From assembly GCF_004168255.1 (NCBI RefSeq), contig NZ_SEWG01000001.1:744001-808000 (forward strand): a DNA stretch of 64,000 bases, read 5' to 3'. Below the pieces are notes generated by a model, which saw only the letters and a list, made by a program, of their open reading frames with translations, did not search any database and was not told the origin of the DNA. Position numbers and translations under genes: made by a program. Source of the DNA: Mucilaginibacter terrigena. Lineage in GTDB: Bacteria > Bacteroidota > Bacteroidia > Sphingobacteriales > Sphingobacteriaceae. Positions 17,354-25,638 of the stretch are shown here, one piece after another (position 1 is the stretch's first letter; each line of letters opens with the position of its first letter).

Positions 17354-18901
17354 TTACTTGGCCTTTGTGTTGTTGTAGATCATACCCCTGAATACTTTTT
17401 TTCCCTCAACCTGGATACCAACCTCACGAGATTTTTCAACAGAGAAAGTTTTAAGGCTGTTGGTGCTTTGCACACGCGGCCCGGATATTGCAAATGTGCC
17501 GGTTTTTGCGTAGTTAATTGCGTATGCAAATAATTCTTCTGTTGGGTCGCCAAAATCCTTGGTGACATCATCTGATGCAAGCTTACCCGGATAATCTGCC
17601 GAGCCTGGTTTCATACCTGCATAATAACCACCCTTGCCTGCACTGTTCTTTGTTTCGAACTGCGGCATGTACATTTGGTATTTATTAATGTCGATATCAA
17701 AGAAGCCTACTGGTTTGCCATAACTGGTTGTACCAATTATTTTAACATCCATTTTTGGGATAAGGTTGTTTATGGTAAGCTCGCTTGCCGATGCTGTTGA
17801 ACCTGTTACTATAAAAAACACATGGCTTAAGTTTAAGTTTGGCAGGCCGGTTTTATCAAACGGAATGGTATTGCCCGCAGCGGTATAATCAAAATCAAAA
17901 TAGCTGTAGGTTTGGCTACCATCTTTACGTACCTGATTTTTAAGGATGGTTGCTTTACCTTCAGTCATTGTTTTATTAAAGTTGTAGGTAAACATAGTAG
18001 AGTTGTTTGCACTGGCCGGCGCAATCAAATTGCTCAAATATTCGGCGGTAGAAACGTACCCCCCGCCATTATAGCGCAAATCAACAACCAGGTCGGTTAT
18101 TCCCTGCGCGTTAAAGGTGTTAAACGCCGCATCAAGCTTTGGTTTGGCGTTTGCGTCGGATGTAAAACTGTTAAATACTATATAACCTACTTTTTTACCG
18201 CCGCCCGCGTCAATAACTTTTGCAGTTAAAACAGGGTTTACAGTATAAGTTGCGGTTGACATGGTTACATCAAATGTGGTGTTATCCGGTTTCTTTAATG
18301 TTAGCTTTATACTGGTCGAATTGCTGTAAGCATTTACCAGGAAATTAACATTTGCACCATTATCATAAGTTAAACCAGTACCTGTGCGGTTATTTATGCC
18401 AACTATCTGGTAACCTCTTTTCAGGCCATTTACATCGGCCGGCGACCCCGGGTAAACATATTTAACCCTGATATCGTCATCATCTACCCAAACAGGGGCA
18501 AAACCAAAGTCGCCTTTTATACCATTCAACTCGTCTGATACGCTGCCATCATCAATAAACGAATATTTGGCGTAACCCGGTGCTGGCGCGTAATACTCAT
18601 AAGGCTTACCTCCATTATCAGGGTTTGAACTGTATTGGCTCAATGCATCAATTTCTGTTTGCAGGGCGTCAAGGTCATTACTCCCGCTAAAACCGCGCGG
18701 CTTAAAGTTTGCATAAGTAGGCAAAGAGGTGTTCCAGTAGTAAGTTTGCTGGGCATAAAGGTACACCGAGTCTTTTATCAGATCCAGCTTCGACCCTGTT
18801 TTTGTAGGCTCGTTATTGTTAGGGGTGATCTTCTTATCCTTTGAACAAGAAGCGATGACCATTGCAGTGGGCAATAGAAATAAGTAAAATATTTTCTTCA
18901 C
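17354..18901 (-). CDS. S41 family peptidase lipoprotein (C-terminal processing peptidase-like)
   Basis: 515 residues starting at GTG 18901. A lipoprotein signal ends in VIASC-SKD. A PDZ-like domain (SPADVNGLKRGYQIVGINN) is followed by the S41 catalytic domain: VDLRYNGGGYVSTAEYLSNL, the serine in VTGSTASASELTINN, and the lysine in GTTSYGKPVGF, matching the Ser-Lys dyad. Such exported peptidases process or degrade envelope proteins in Bacteroidota, often with two to three hundred residues of N-terminal domain as here. It is monocistronic between a terminator and a HAD-like gene 44 bases away. Confidence 0.9.
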   Translation of the reverse strand: MKKIFYLFLLPTAMVIASCSKDKKITPNNNEPTKTGSKLDLIKDSVYLYAQQTYYWNTSLPTYANFKPRGFSGSNDLDALQTEIDALSQYSSNPDNGGKPYEYYAPAPGYAKYSFIDDGSVSDELNGIKGDFGFAPVWVDDDDIRVKYVYPGSPADVNGLKRGYQIVGINNRTGTGLTYDNGANVNFLVNAYSNSTSIKLTLKKPDNTTFDVTMSTATYTVNPVLTAKVIDAGGGKKVGYIVFNSFTSDANAKPKLDAAFNTFNAQGITDLVVDLRYNGGGYVSTAEYLSNLIAPASANNSTMFTYNFNKTMTEGKATILKNQVRKDGSQTYSYFDFDYTAAGNTIPFDKTGLPNLNLSHVFFIVTGSTASASELTINNLIPKMDVKIIGTTSYGKPVGFFDIDINKYQMYMPQFETKNSAGKGGYYAGMKPGSADYPGKLASDDVTKDFGDPTEELFAYAINYAKTGTFAISGPRVQSTNSLKTFSVEKSREVGIQVEGKKVFRGMIYNNTKAK

Positions 18902-18945
18902 AGTTTAATTTTTAGTGTTAACGGTATTATTCTTTATATATTATA

Positions 18946-19572
18946 TTAATTATGATCTATAATTTCTTTAGCGCTTAAATAATCTATCCCGCATGCTTCG
19001 GCGCATAACTTGTCTAATCCTGAACCTTCTATTATCAGCATATCACGCCGCTCTAAATTATGCTGTTTCATTAATAAATGCAGCACATCGGGTTCGGGCT
19101 TAGGTAAGCTTTCGTTAGCAAAATAGCATGTTAAATAAGGTTCTAAACCATGCCATTCAACTTGCCTTAGTTTATTCAATTGCTGTTGCGGGTCACCGTT
19201 TGTAACTATAAATATCTTTTTACGGTCGGTAACCACGTCCTGCATAAAGCTAAGCATATTTTTATACAGCAGCAATTTTAATGGCAGCCGCGATGTTAAC
19301 AACATGATCTCAAGCTTATCGCGATACTTCTCTTCTATACCGAGCTGGGCAACAAGTTCATTGTAAACTTCGCCCTCCCCTTTCTCATTATACGTATTTA
19401 TCATCAGTTCGGTTGTCCTGGCCGCGCTATTTAATTCGGTGTACTCTAATAAATTAGCAAACAGGTAATAGATCTGGTAATAGTAGTCCTTAGCAGGATA
19501 CAGCACATCGTCCAGTTCAAAAATAAAAGCTTTTTTGCGTGGGTCTATATCATTATATGTTATTGCTGCCAT
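18946..19572 (-). CDS. HAD-superfamily protein with altered catalytic motifs
   Basis: 208 residues of the haloacid dehalogenase fold with a helical cap, resembling pyrimidine 5'-nucleotidase-like members. Motif I reads FIFELDDVLYP where the normal form is FDLDDTL, so the nucleophilic Asp is replaced by Glu. Motif III lysine is present in SLPKPEPDV. Motif IV reads LIIEGSGLDKL, again with Glu where the first Asp is expected. Both changes suggest little or no phosphatase activity; perhaps a binding or regulatory role, which is inference. The start overlaps the preceding small gene by 20 bases, so it is part of the LolD-like operon. Confidence 0.72.
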   Translation of the reverse strand: MAAITYNDIDPRKKAFIFELDDVLYPAKDYYYQIYYLFANLLEYTELNSAARTTELMINTYNEKGEGEVYNELVAQLGIEEKYRDKLEIMLLTSRLPLKLLLYKNMLSFMQDVVTDRKKIFIVTNGDPQQQLNKLRQVEWHGLEPYLTCYFANESLPKPEPDVLHLLMKQHNLERRDMLIIEGSGLDKLCAEACGIDYLSAKEIIDHN

Positions 19573-19849
19573 TTATAATATTGATATTATACTCTTTAAA
19601 TAGCTGTTCTGATAATAACAGCACTTCCGCTTCCTGTGAATTTAGCAGGTAAACCGTATCGAAGCTATTATCCAAACAAAGGGTTAACATTTGGTGCGCG
19701 TAGGTATCTGCTGCGGGGTTTGGCAATTTAAGCATGCCCATAAACGCCGGGAGATCGTTGTAGTCGCCTAAAACTACCTCATCATTATTAAGTGCAGCCT
19801 TAAGCTTGTGCGCACCGGCAGATGCCGCGGAAGTGATCAGTACTTTCAA
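19553..19849 (-). CDS. Small Rossmann-like protein resembling an ATP-grasp enzyme N-terminal domain
   Basis: 98 residues beginning with TTG at 19849 directly after the TAA of the LolD-like gene. The opening MKVLITSAASAGAHKLKAAL and the following GDYNDLPAF and YLLNSQEAEVLLLSEQLF resemble the preATP-grasp nucleotide-fold domain of carbamoyl-phosphate-synthase-like ATP-grasp proteins, but the ATP-grasp domain itself is missing. Its 3' end overlaps the HAD-like gene by 20 bases. The three genes (ABC ATPase, this protein, HAD) thus form one tight operon. Function unknown. Confidence 0.6.
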   Translation of the reverse strand: MKVLITSAASAGAHKLKAALNNDEVVLGDYNDLPAFMGMLKLPNPAADTYAHQMLTLCLDNSFDTVYLLNSQEAEVLLLSEQLFKEYNINIINGSNNI

Positions 19850-20509
19850 TTATAAATTATTTACGATCAACCCGTCCTTCATTAGTATAGTGCGGTCGCT
19901 CATGTCAGACAGGTCCTGGTTATGGGTTACAATTACAAAAGTTTGGTTAAAATCATTTCGCAGCTTAATAAATAACTCGTGCAGTTCAAGCGCGTTCTTC
20001 GAATCGAGGTTGCCCGATGGTTCATCGGCAAATATCAGTGCCGGGTCATTGATCAGCGCCCTGGCTACTGCCACACGCTGCTGCTCGCCGCCCGATAGTT
20101 CGGCAGGTTTGTGGGTTATCCTGTCGCCAAGGCCAAGCATATCTAATAAACCAGTCGCTTTTTTTTCTGCTTCGGCACGGGGCATGCCTGCAATAAACGC
20201 CGGGATGCACACATTCTCGATAGCGTTAAACTCTACCAATAAATGATGGAACTGGAAGATGAACCCTATCTTTTGATTACGGAAAGCGCTAAGGTTCTTG
20301 TTATTAAGTTTGCTAACTTCAACATTATCAATAAACAGCTGGCCCGAATCAGGGCTGTCTAAAGTCCCTAAAATATTAAGTAACGAACTTTTGCCCGCGC
20401 CTGAAGCGCCTACTATAGTTACAATTTCGCCGCGTTTAACCTCAAGGTCTACCCCTTTTAAGATATGGAGCTTACCGTACGATTTGTTGATAGATTGCGC
20501 TTTTAGCAT
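19850..20509 (-). CDS. LolD-like ABC transporter ATP-binding protein
   Basis: About 219 residues starting at ATG 20509 ([20 protein letters not shown]); a TTG further upstream is unlikely. Walker [13 protein letters not shown]-loop [10 protein letters not shown], signature [16 protein letters not shown], Walker [14 protein letters not shown] and switch VTHNQ are complete. The wording fits the MacB/LolD/FtsE group; the FQFHHLL stretch is typical of LolD, which extracts lipoproteins from the inner membrane with LolC/LolE. No LolC/E gene is beside it, so the assignment to LolD is likely but not proven. First gene of the operon with the 98-residue protein and the HAD-like protein. Confidence 0.85.
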   Translation of the reverse strand: MLKAQSINKSYGKLHILKGVDLEVKRGEIVTIVGASGAGKSSLLNILGTLDSPDSGQLFIDNVEVSKLNNKNLSAFRNQKIGFIFQFHHLLVEFNAIENVCIPAFIAGMPRAEAEKKATGLLDMLGLGDRITHKPAELSGGEQQRVAVARALINDPALIFADEPSGNLDSKNALELHELFIKLRNDFNQTFVIVTHNQDLSDMSDRTILMKDGLIVNNL

Positions 20510-20523
20510 GTACAAAGGTAAAA

Positions 20524-20633
20524 TTAGTATCAAGTAGTTAGTATCAAGTATTGAGATTTTTTGCTATCGGTTTAAGTATGCCTTTTTTTTGTAAAAAACG
20601 TCTTGATACTTTATACCTGCTACTTGATACTAA
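20524..20633. repeat. TTAGTATCAAGTA repeat cluster
   Basis: Two direct copies of TTAGTATCAAGTA (20524-20536 and 20538-20550) face one exact inverted copy TACTTGATACTAA (20621-20633), with a partial copy at about 20602. The unit lies between the divergent LolD-like and sucC genes. It can form a long hairpin. Confidence 0.8.
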
Positions 20634-20654
20634 CCAACAAAATAGTAGCTTTAC
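20623..20654 (+). promoter_or_regulatory. Candidate sucC promoter
   Basis: CTTG at 20623-20626 and TAGCTTTA at 20647-20654 are 20 bases apart, close to the Bacteroidota TTG / TAnnTTTG pattern, 19 bases before the sucC ATG. The -33 part lies inside the inverted repeat. Confidence 0.5.
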
Positions 20655-20672
20655 CGCAAATTCTTCAAATAC

Positions 20673-21866
20673 ATGAACATTCACGAATATCAGGGCAAAG
20701 CGATATTAAAAAGCTTTGGCGTAAGAGTACAAGAGGGCATAGTTGCAGATACACCCGAAGAGGCTGTTGCTGCTGCTCAGAAAATGAAGGAAGACTTTGG
20801 GTCGGACTGGACGGTTATAAAAGCACAGATCCACGCAGGTGGCCGCGGTAAAGGCGGTGGTGTAAAACTGGCTAAAAACGCCGAGCAGGTAAAAGAAATT
20901 GCAGGTAAAATTATTGGCATGCAACTGGTTACCCCGCAAACCGGCCCCGAAGGTAAATTAGTTAAGAAGGTTTTGGTTGCGCAGGATGTTTATTATCCCG
21001 GCGAAAGCGAAACTAAAGAGTTTTATATAAGCGTATTGCTTGACCGTGCTAAAGGCCGCAACATCATCATGTACAGTACCGAAGGCGGTATGGATATTGA
21101 AGAAGTAGCGCACTCTACACCCGAGCTGATACACAAAGAAGAGATTGACCCTAAAGTTGGTTTGCAAGGTTTCCAGGCGCGTAAAATTGCCTTTAACCTG
21201 GGCTTATCAGGTGATGCGTTTAAGGATATGGTAAAATTCATCACCGCTTTGTATAAAGCGTACGATGCTACCGATTCGTCGCAATTTGAAATTAACCCGG
21301 TGTTAAAAACATCTGATAACAAAATTTTGGCTGTTGATGCCAAAGTTAATATCGATGATAACGCCTTATTCCGCCACCCTGATTATGCAGCATTGCGCGA
21401 TACCGACGAGGAAGACCCTACCGAAGTGGAAGCAAGCAAAAGCAACCTTAATTATGTAAAGCTGGACGGTAACGTAGGCTGTATGGTTAACGGCGCGGGC
21501 CTTGCCATGGCAACCATGGATATTATTAAACTGGCCGGCGGCGAGCCTGCCAACTTTCTGGATGTGGGCGGTACTGCAAACGCGCAGACAGTTAAAGCCG
21601 GTTTTAACATCATCCTGTCTGACCCTAACGTTAAAGCAATCCTGATCAACATCTTCGGCGGTATTGTACGCTGCGACCGTGTTGCACAGGGTGTTATTGA
21701 TGCTTATAATGAAATTGGCAATATCCCTGTTCCTATTATCGTACGCTTACAAGGCACCAACGCCGAAGAAGGCAAGGCATTAATTGACAACTCTGGCTTA
21801 AAAGTTTACTCTGCCATCCTTTTAAAAGAAGCTGCAGACAGGGTTAAAGAAGTGTTGGCGATATAG
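20673..21866 (+). CDS. sucC: Succinyl-CoA ligase (ADP-forming) beta subunit
   Basis: 397 residues: the N-terminal ATP-grasp domain starts MNIHEYQGKAILKSFGV and contains the glycine-rich AGGRGKGGGVKLAKN; the C-terminal CoA-ligase domain contains NGAGLAMATMDIIKLAGG, FLDVGGTAN and FGGIVRCDRVAQG. It couples succinyl-CoA cleavage to nucleotide triphosphate formation in the TCA cycle together with the alpha subunit SucD. sucD is not in the window, so the two subunits are encoded apart here. Length and motifs are complete. A hairpin terminator follows the gene. Confidence 0.97.
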   Translation: MNIHEYQGKAILKSFGVRVQEGIVADTPEEAVAAAQKMKEDFGSDWTVIKAQIHAGGRGKGGGVKLAKNAEQVKEIAGKIIGMQLVTPQTGPEGKLVKKVLVAQDVYYPGESETKEFYISVLLDRAKGRNIIMYSTEGGMDIEEVAHSTPELIHKEEIDPKVGLQGFQARKIAFNLGLSGDAFKDMVKFITALYKAYDATDSSQFEINPVLKTSDNKILAVDAKVNIDDNALFRHPDYAALRDTDEEDPTEVEASKSNLNYVKLDGNVGCMVNGAGLAMATMDIIKLAGGEPANFLDVGGTANAQTVKAGFNIILSDPNVKAILINIFGGIVRCDRVAQGVIDAYNEIGNIPVPIIVRLQGTNAEEGKALIDNSGLKVYSAILLKEAADRVKEVLAI

Positions 21867-21911
21867 TAGAGATTAGAGGTTGCTTAGAGATTAGTTGACC
21901 TGAATAATATA

Positions 21912-21936
21912 AAGGGAGCCGTTAGGCTCCTTTTTT
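21912..21936 (+). terminator. Terminator after sucC
   Basis: GGAGCC-GTTA-GGCTCC is flanked by A-rich sequence and a run of six T. Confidence 0.85.
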
Positions 21937-22059
21937 GTTATTACCATATTGTTAAATTATAAGTTTAAACAAACATACCCCCTGCTTATTCCGTTATATA
22001 TAATATGTCTGCAAATTGTAATACTTTAATATAATAATACATGTTTAAACATCTATTAT

Positions 22060-22067
22060 TATATTTG
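22060..22067 (+). promoter_or_regulatory. Candidate -7 element of the YceI gene
   Basis: TATATTTG matches TAnnTTTG, 43 bases before the ATG. No clear -33 TTG at the standard spacing. Confidence 0.4.
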
Positions 22068-22110
22068 TATTATAATAAACAGATAAACAAAATCAAAAAC
22101 TTAAAATATC

Positions 22111-22641
22111 ATGGCAACAACTAAATGGGTTTTAGACCCAATGCACTCAGAGGTTCAGTTTAAAGTAAAACACCTGGTAATATCAACCGTAACCGGTTCT
22201 TTCAAAACATTTGAAGGATCGTTAGAAACAGAGAACGAAGATTTTAGCGGCGCTGAAGTTGAGTTTTCGTTAGATGTGAACAGTATAGATACTACCCAGT
22301 CGCAACGCGATGAGCACTTAAAAGGCCCTGAGTTTTTTGATGCCGCAAGCTTCCCAAAGATCAGCTTTAAATCAACATCGTTCATCAAAGATGGCGACGA
22401 CTATACTTTAAAAGGCGACTTGACTATTAAAGATGTAACCAAACCGGTGACATTTGCGGTAGAGCATGGTGGCGTAGCTGGTGATTTTTACGGTAACACC
22501 AAGGCAGGTTTTGAAGTAACCGGCAAAATTAACCGTAAAGAGTTTGGCCTTACCTGGGATGGCGTAACCGAAGCAGGTTCTATCGTAGTAGGCGAAGACA
22601 TTAAACTGATAGCTAACGTACAGTTTGCTAAGCAAGCGTAA
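22111..22641 (+). CDS. YceI family protein (lipocalin-like isoprenoid-binding fold)
   Basis: 176 residues with the YceI pattern: WVLDPMHSEVQFKVKHLVIS at the start, then DTTQSQRDEHLKGPEFFDAA, FPKISFKSTSF, and FGLTWDG near the C-terminus. YceI proteins bind long-chain isoprenoid-like lipids in a beta-barrel. This one lacks a signal peptide, so it appears cytosolic, unlike E. coli YceI. Monocistronic: it follows the sucC terminator and is flanked downstream by an inverted-repeat element. The role in this organism is unknown, perhaps stress-related. Confidence 0.92.
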   Translation: MATTKWVLDPMHSEVQFKVKHLVISTVTGSFKTFEGSLETENEDFSGAEVEFSLDVNSIDTTQSQRDEHLKGPEFFDAASFPKISFKSTSFIKDGDDYTLKGDLTIKDVTKPVTFAVEHGGVAGDFYGNTKAGFEVTGKINRKEFGLTWDGVTEAGSIVVGEDIKLIANVQFAKQA

Positions 22642-22644
22642 TTC

Positions 22645-22812
22645 GATTTCGGATTTACGATATTCGATTTCGGATTTTTTATATTACAAACAAATGCAAT
22701 CTCGGTCGGGTTGCATTTGTTGTATATTGCAAAACTAAATCCAGATTTATCGTTAATCATTACAGATCAAATTTGATTTAAATCCGAAATCGTAAATCCG
22801 AAATCCGAAATC
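22645..22812. repeat. GATTTCGGATTT inverted repeat element
   Basis: Tandem GATTTCGGATTT units at 22645-22677 are mirrored by AAATCCGAAATC units at 22780-22812. Between them is an 11-base perfect hairpin (AACAAATGCAA 22689-22699 with TTGCATTTGTT 22711-22721). The whole gap between the YceI and TsaC-type genes is this element. Confidence 0.82.
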
Positions 22813-22818
22813 AAAATA

Positions 22819-23439
22819 ATGCTAATACGTATCTACCCCGAAAACCCGAACGAAAAAGCTATTGAGCAGGCTGCTGATGTGCTGCGTAAAGGCGGTATCA
22901 TCATCTACCCTACCGATACGGTTTATGGTTTGGGTTGCGATATTACCAACCAAAAGGCTATCGAGCGCATCTGTAAGATCAGGAATATTAAGCCCGAGAA
23001 GGCTAATTTTTCTTTTATATGCTACGATCTTAGCCATATATCAGATTATATCAAACCTATTGATAACGCTACTTTCCGAGTGTTGAAGAAGGCTTTACCG
23101 GGGCCGTTCACCTTTATATTTAACGCGAGCCATGCGGTGCCAAAACTGTTAAGCTCAAACAAAAAAACGGTAGGGATCCGTGTACCCGATAATAACATCG
23201 CCCGCGAAATTGTAAAGGCCCTGGGCAACCCCATCCTATCCACTTCTATCCACGATGAAGACGATATTATCGAATACTCTACCGACCCCGAACTGATCCA
23301 CGAAAAATATGAGGACCTGGTGGACATCGTTATTGATGGCGGCTACGGTGAAAACATTCCCTCAACAGTTGTAGATTGCACTTCCGGCGAGTTTGAGATC
23401 ATCCGCGAAGGTAAGGGCGAACTGGAAGAGTATTTATAA
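22819..23439 (+). CDS. L-threonylcarbamoyladenylate synthase (Sua5/YciO/YrdC family)
   Basis: 206 residues of the YrdC fold: GGIIIYPTDTVYGLGCDITN at about residues 31-50, KPEKANFSFICYDLS, LPGPFTFIFNASHAVPK, and TVGIRVPDN. It makes threonylcarbamoyl-AMP from threonine, bicarbonate and ATP, the first step of t6A modification of ANN-decoding tRNAs, in the cytosol. The C-terminal Sua5 domain is absent, so it is the TsaC/YciO-length form. YciO-like paralogs exist that lack this activity, so the exact assignment is likely rather than certain. The next gene, nhaA, starts 36 bases downstream. Confidence 0.87.
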   Translation: MLIRIYPENPNEKAIEQAADVLRKGGIIIYPTDTVYGLGCDITNQKAIERICKIRNIKPEKANFSFICYDLSHISDYIKPIDNATFRVLKKALPGPFTFIFNASHAVPKLLSSNKKTVGIRVPDNNIAREIVKALGNPILSTSIHDEDDIIEYSTDPELIHEKYEDLVDIVIDGGYGENIPSTVVDCTSGEFEIIREGKGELEEYL

Positions 23440-23442
23440 TCC

Positions 23443-23450
23443 TATCTTTG
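23443..23450 (+). promoter_or_regulatory. Candidate -7 element before nhaA
   Basis: TATCTTTG fits TAnnTTTG and lies 26 bases before the TTG start of nhaA. No good -33 element is seen. Confidence 0.35.
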
Positions 23451-23475
23451 CGATTATAAGCAGAAACCATATATC

Positions 23476-24618
23476 TTGATAAGCAACCTCAAACAATTCG
23501 CCGAATTTATCCGCTCATACGCTACAGGCGGCGTTATCCTCATTGCCTGCGTGGTGGTTTCGCTGGTAATTGCCAATACAGGTTTACACACACCATTCAA
23601 CAATATCCTTGATAAGCATATTGGCCCTTATACCTCTTTGGGTTGGATAAACGACGGGCTAATGGCCATCTTCTTTTTGCTGGTTGGGTTAGAGATCAAG
23701 GACGAGGTCTTAAATGGTGAACTATCCGACAGACAATCGGCAACCTTACCCATATTCGCAGCCATTGGCGGGATGCTTGTACCTGCCGTGATCTACGCGC
23801 TAATTAACCTTAACACGCCAACTATAAACGGCTGGGGCATCCCTATGGCTACCGATATAGCCTTCGTGGTGGCAATTATCAGTATCATCAAATCGCGGGT
23901 GCCGCAATCCTTGCAGGTATTTATAAAAGCATTGGCCATTGTAGATGATCTGGGGGCGATACTGGTCATCGCTATATTCTATTCTTCCGGGCTGCATACC
24001 ACTTACCTGCTTTTAGCATTGGGTATGTTTATTTTGCAGCTGCTATTTAACCGCCTTAATGTGCGATACCTGGCTGCGTATCTAATTCCGGGAGTGTTGA
24101 TGTGGTATTTTATCCATCACAGCGGCATTCACGCCACGGTTGCCGGGGTGCTCACCGCTATGGCCATTCCTCATAACGTTAAATTGGGTTATTCGCCCTT
24201 AAAAAAACTCATCCATCTGCTGGAAAACCCGGTGAATTTTATCATCATTCCCCTGTTCGCATTAGCAAATTCTAATATAAATATTGGTGAAAGCTTATCG
24301 GGCGGGAGTATCATTAATCCATTATCAGCCGGGATATTATTTGGCTTACTGTTAGGTAAACCCATAGGCATTACGCTGTTTAGCTGGCTGGCGGTAAAAC
24401 TAAAGCTATCCAAACTGGCCGACGGTGTAAAATGGCTGCAGGTATGGGGGATTGGTCAGTTGGCAGGCATAGGCTTCACCATGTCAATATTTATGGCATT
24501 GCTATCTTTTGCCGATACAGGCTTACAGAGCCAGGCAAAGTTTGTAATTTTAGTCACTTCCCTGCTGGCAGCAGTAATTGGTTATGTGTTTTTAACCAGG
24601 GTAAGAGCTAAGCTTTGA
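23476..24618 (+). CDS. nhaA: Na+/H+ antiporter NhaA
   Basis: 380 residues with about 11-12 membrane helices. Family marks: GLEIKDEVLNGELSDRQSA after the second helix, GIPMATDIAFVVAIIS, and KALAIVDDLGAILVIAIFY with the paired aspartates that bind Na+ or H+. It expels sodium in exchange for protons at the inner membrane. The start appears to be TTG at 23476, as no ATG is placed better. Its 3' end overlaps the convergent trpA gene by 11 bases. Confidence 0.95.
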   Translation: MISNLKQFAEFIRSYATGGVILIACVVVSLVIANTGLHTPFNNILDKHIGPYTSLGWINDGLMAIFFLLVGLEIKDEVLNGELSDRQSATLPIFAAIGGMLVPAVIYALINLNTPTINGWGIPMATDIAFVVAIISIIKSRVPQSLQVFIKALAIVDDLGAILVIAIFYSSGLHTTYLLLALGMFILQLLFNRLNVRYLAAYLIPGVLMWYFIHHSGIHATVAGVLTAMAIPHNVKLGYSPLKKLIHLLENPVNFIIIPLFALANSNINIGESLSGGSIINPLSAGILFGLLLGKPIGITLFSWLAVKLKLSKLADGVKWLQVWGIGQLAGIGFTMSIFMALLSFADTGLQSQAKFVILVTSLLAAVIGYVFLTRVRAKL

Positions 24619-25399
24619 TACCGCCTATAAACGACGGAATTTTCTCCATATAATTCTCTTCGGCAAGCAACTTTACAAATGCGCTGCCCACGATGGAGCC
24701 ATTGGCATACTCGCAGGCTTTGCCGAACGATTTGTTATCCGAGATCCCAAAACCAATAATGGTAGGATTCTTCAGATCCATTGCCTTAATGCGGTTGTAG
24801 TAGCTTTCAATGCTATCTGTTAATTGCAGGTTACCGCCTGTTATGGATGACGACGAAAGCAGGTAAATAAAACTGTTGCTCAACTCATCAATCTTGCGGA
24901 TACGGTCCTCTGATGTTTGCGGTGTCACCAAAAATATATTGCTCAGTCCGTTATCCTCAAAGTGGTTGCTGTACAGCATTTCGTATTCATACATGGGCAG
25001 GTCGGGAACGATGATGCCATCTACCCCCACCGCTACTGCCGCTTTGCAAAAACGCTCCACACCGTATTGTACAATAGGGTTAACATAGCCCATTAACAAT
25101 ACCGGGATGCTGACACGGCTGCGCAGGTCTTTCAGTTGCTCAAACAAAAGATTAAGGTTCATTCCGTTATCCAACGCGGTTTGCGAGCTGTGCTGAATAG
25201 TAGGCCCATCTGCAACCGGGTCCGAGTATGGGAAACCGATCTCCAGGAAATCTGCCCCTGCTTTCTCCAATGCTTCCGCAATATCAACCGTAGTATTTAG
25301 CTGCGGATAACCGGCTGTAAAGTATATCGAAAGCAGGTTTTCTTTTTTGGTAGCGAAAAGCTGGTTTAGTCGGTTCATTGGAGCGGTTGTATTAGCCAT
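24608..25399 (-). CDS. trpA: Tryptophan synthase alpha chain
   Basis: About 263 residues from ATG 25399 (MANTTAPMNRLNQLF); ATG 25378 is an alternative and an upstream TTG is unlikely. TIM-barrel motifs are FLEIGFPYSDPVADGPTIQ with the catalytic Glu and Asp, LLMGYVNPI, GIIVPDLPMYE, and STGG-like SSSSITGG. It splits indole-3-glycerol phosphate to indole for TrpB. No other trp gene is adjacent within the window, which is a departure from the usual trp operon, although trp genes upstream on this strand are excluded because a symporter gene on the plus strand lies there. Convergent overlap with nhaA. Confidence 0.95.
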   Translation of the reverse strand: MANTTAPMNRLNQLFATKKENLLSIYFTAGYPQLNTTVDIAEALEKAGADFLEIGFPYSDPVADGPTIQHSSQTALDNGMNLNLLFEQLKDLRSRVSIPVLLMGYVNPIVQYGVERFCKAAVAVGVDGIIVPDLPMYEYEMLYSNHFEDNGLSNIFLVTPQTSEDRIRKIDELSNSFIYLLSSSSITGGNLQLTDSIESYYNRIKAMDLKNPTIIGFGISDNKSFGKACEYANGSIVGSAFVKLLAEENYMEKIPSFIGGIKA

Positions 25400-25435
25400 A
25401 TCAGCAGCAAAAATATTGTTATTAAATGGTTTTAC

Positions 25436-25529
25436 CACAGCGTGCACATAGTTTTTTCACAGAGGGCGCAAAACTTTGAAAATAATAAAGGCTCTATGTA
25501 CGCTGTGATTTCACTTTGTGCCCTTTGTG
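25436..25529. repeat. Imperfect inverted repeat upstream of trpA
   Basis: CACAGCGTGCACATAG (25436-25451) pairs imperfectly with CTATGTACGCTGTG (25494-25507), and CACAGAGGGCGCAAA (25459-25473) with TTTGTGCCCTTTGTG (25515-25529). The two pairings interleave, as in a pseudoknot or in overlapping decayed repeats. Confidence 0.55.
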
Positions 25530-25565
25530 GTTTAATACAATTGCATAATTCTAAACCAAATATTT

Positions 25566-25597
25566 TTTGCTTTGCCAATGTTAAACTTCTACTTTAG
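25566..25597 (+). promoter_or_regulatory. Candidate promoter of the SSS symporter gene
   Basis: TTTG at 25566-25569 and TACTTTAG at 25590-25597 are 20 bases apart, near the Bacteroidota consensus, 42 bases before the ATG. Confidence 0.45.
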
Positions 25598-25638
25598 AGC
25601 AATCTGCTTTTAGCAGATTCCATTAAACCCTGAAGAAT

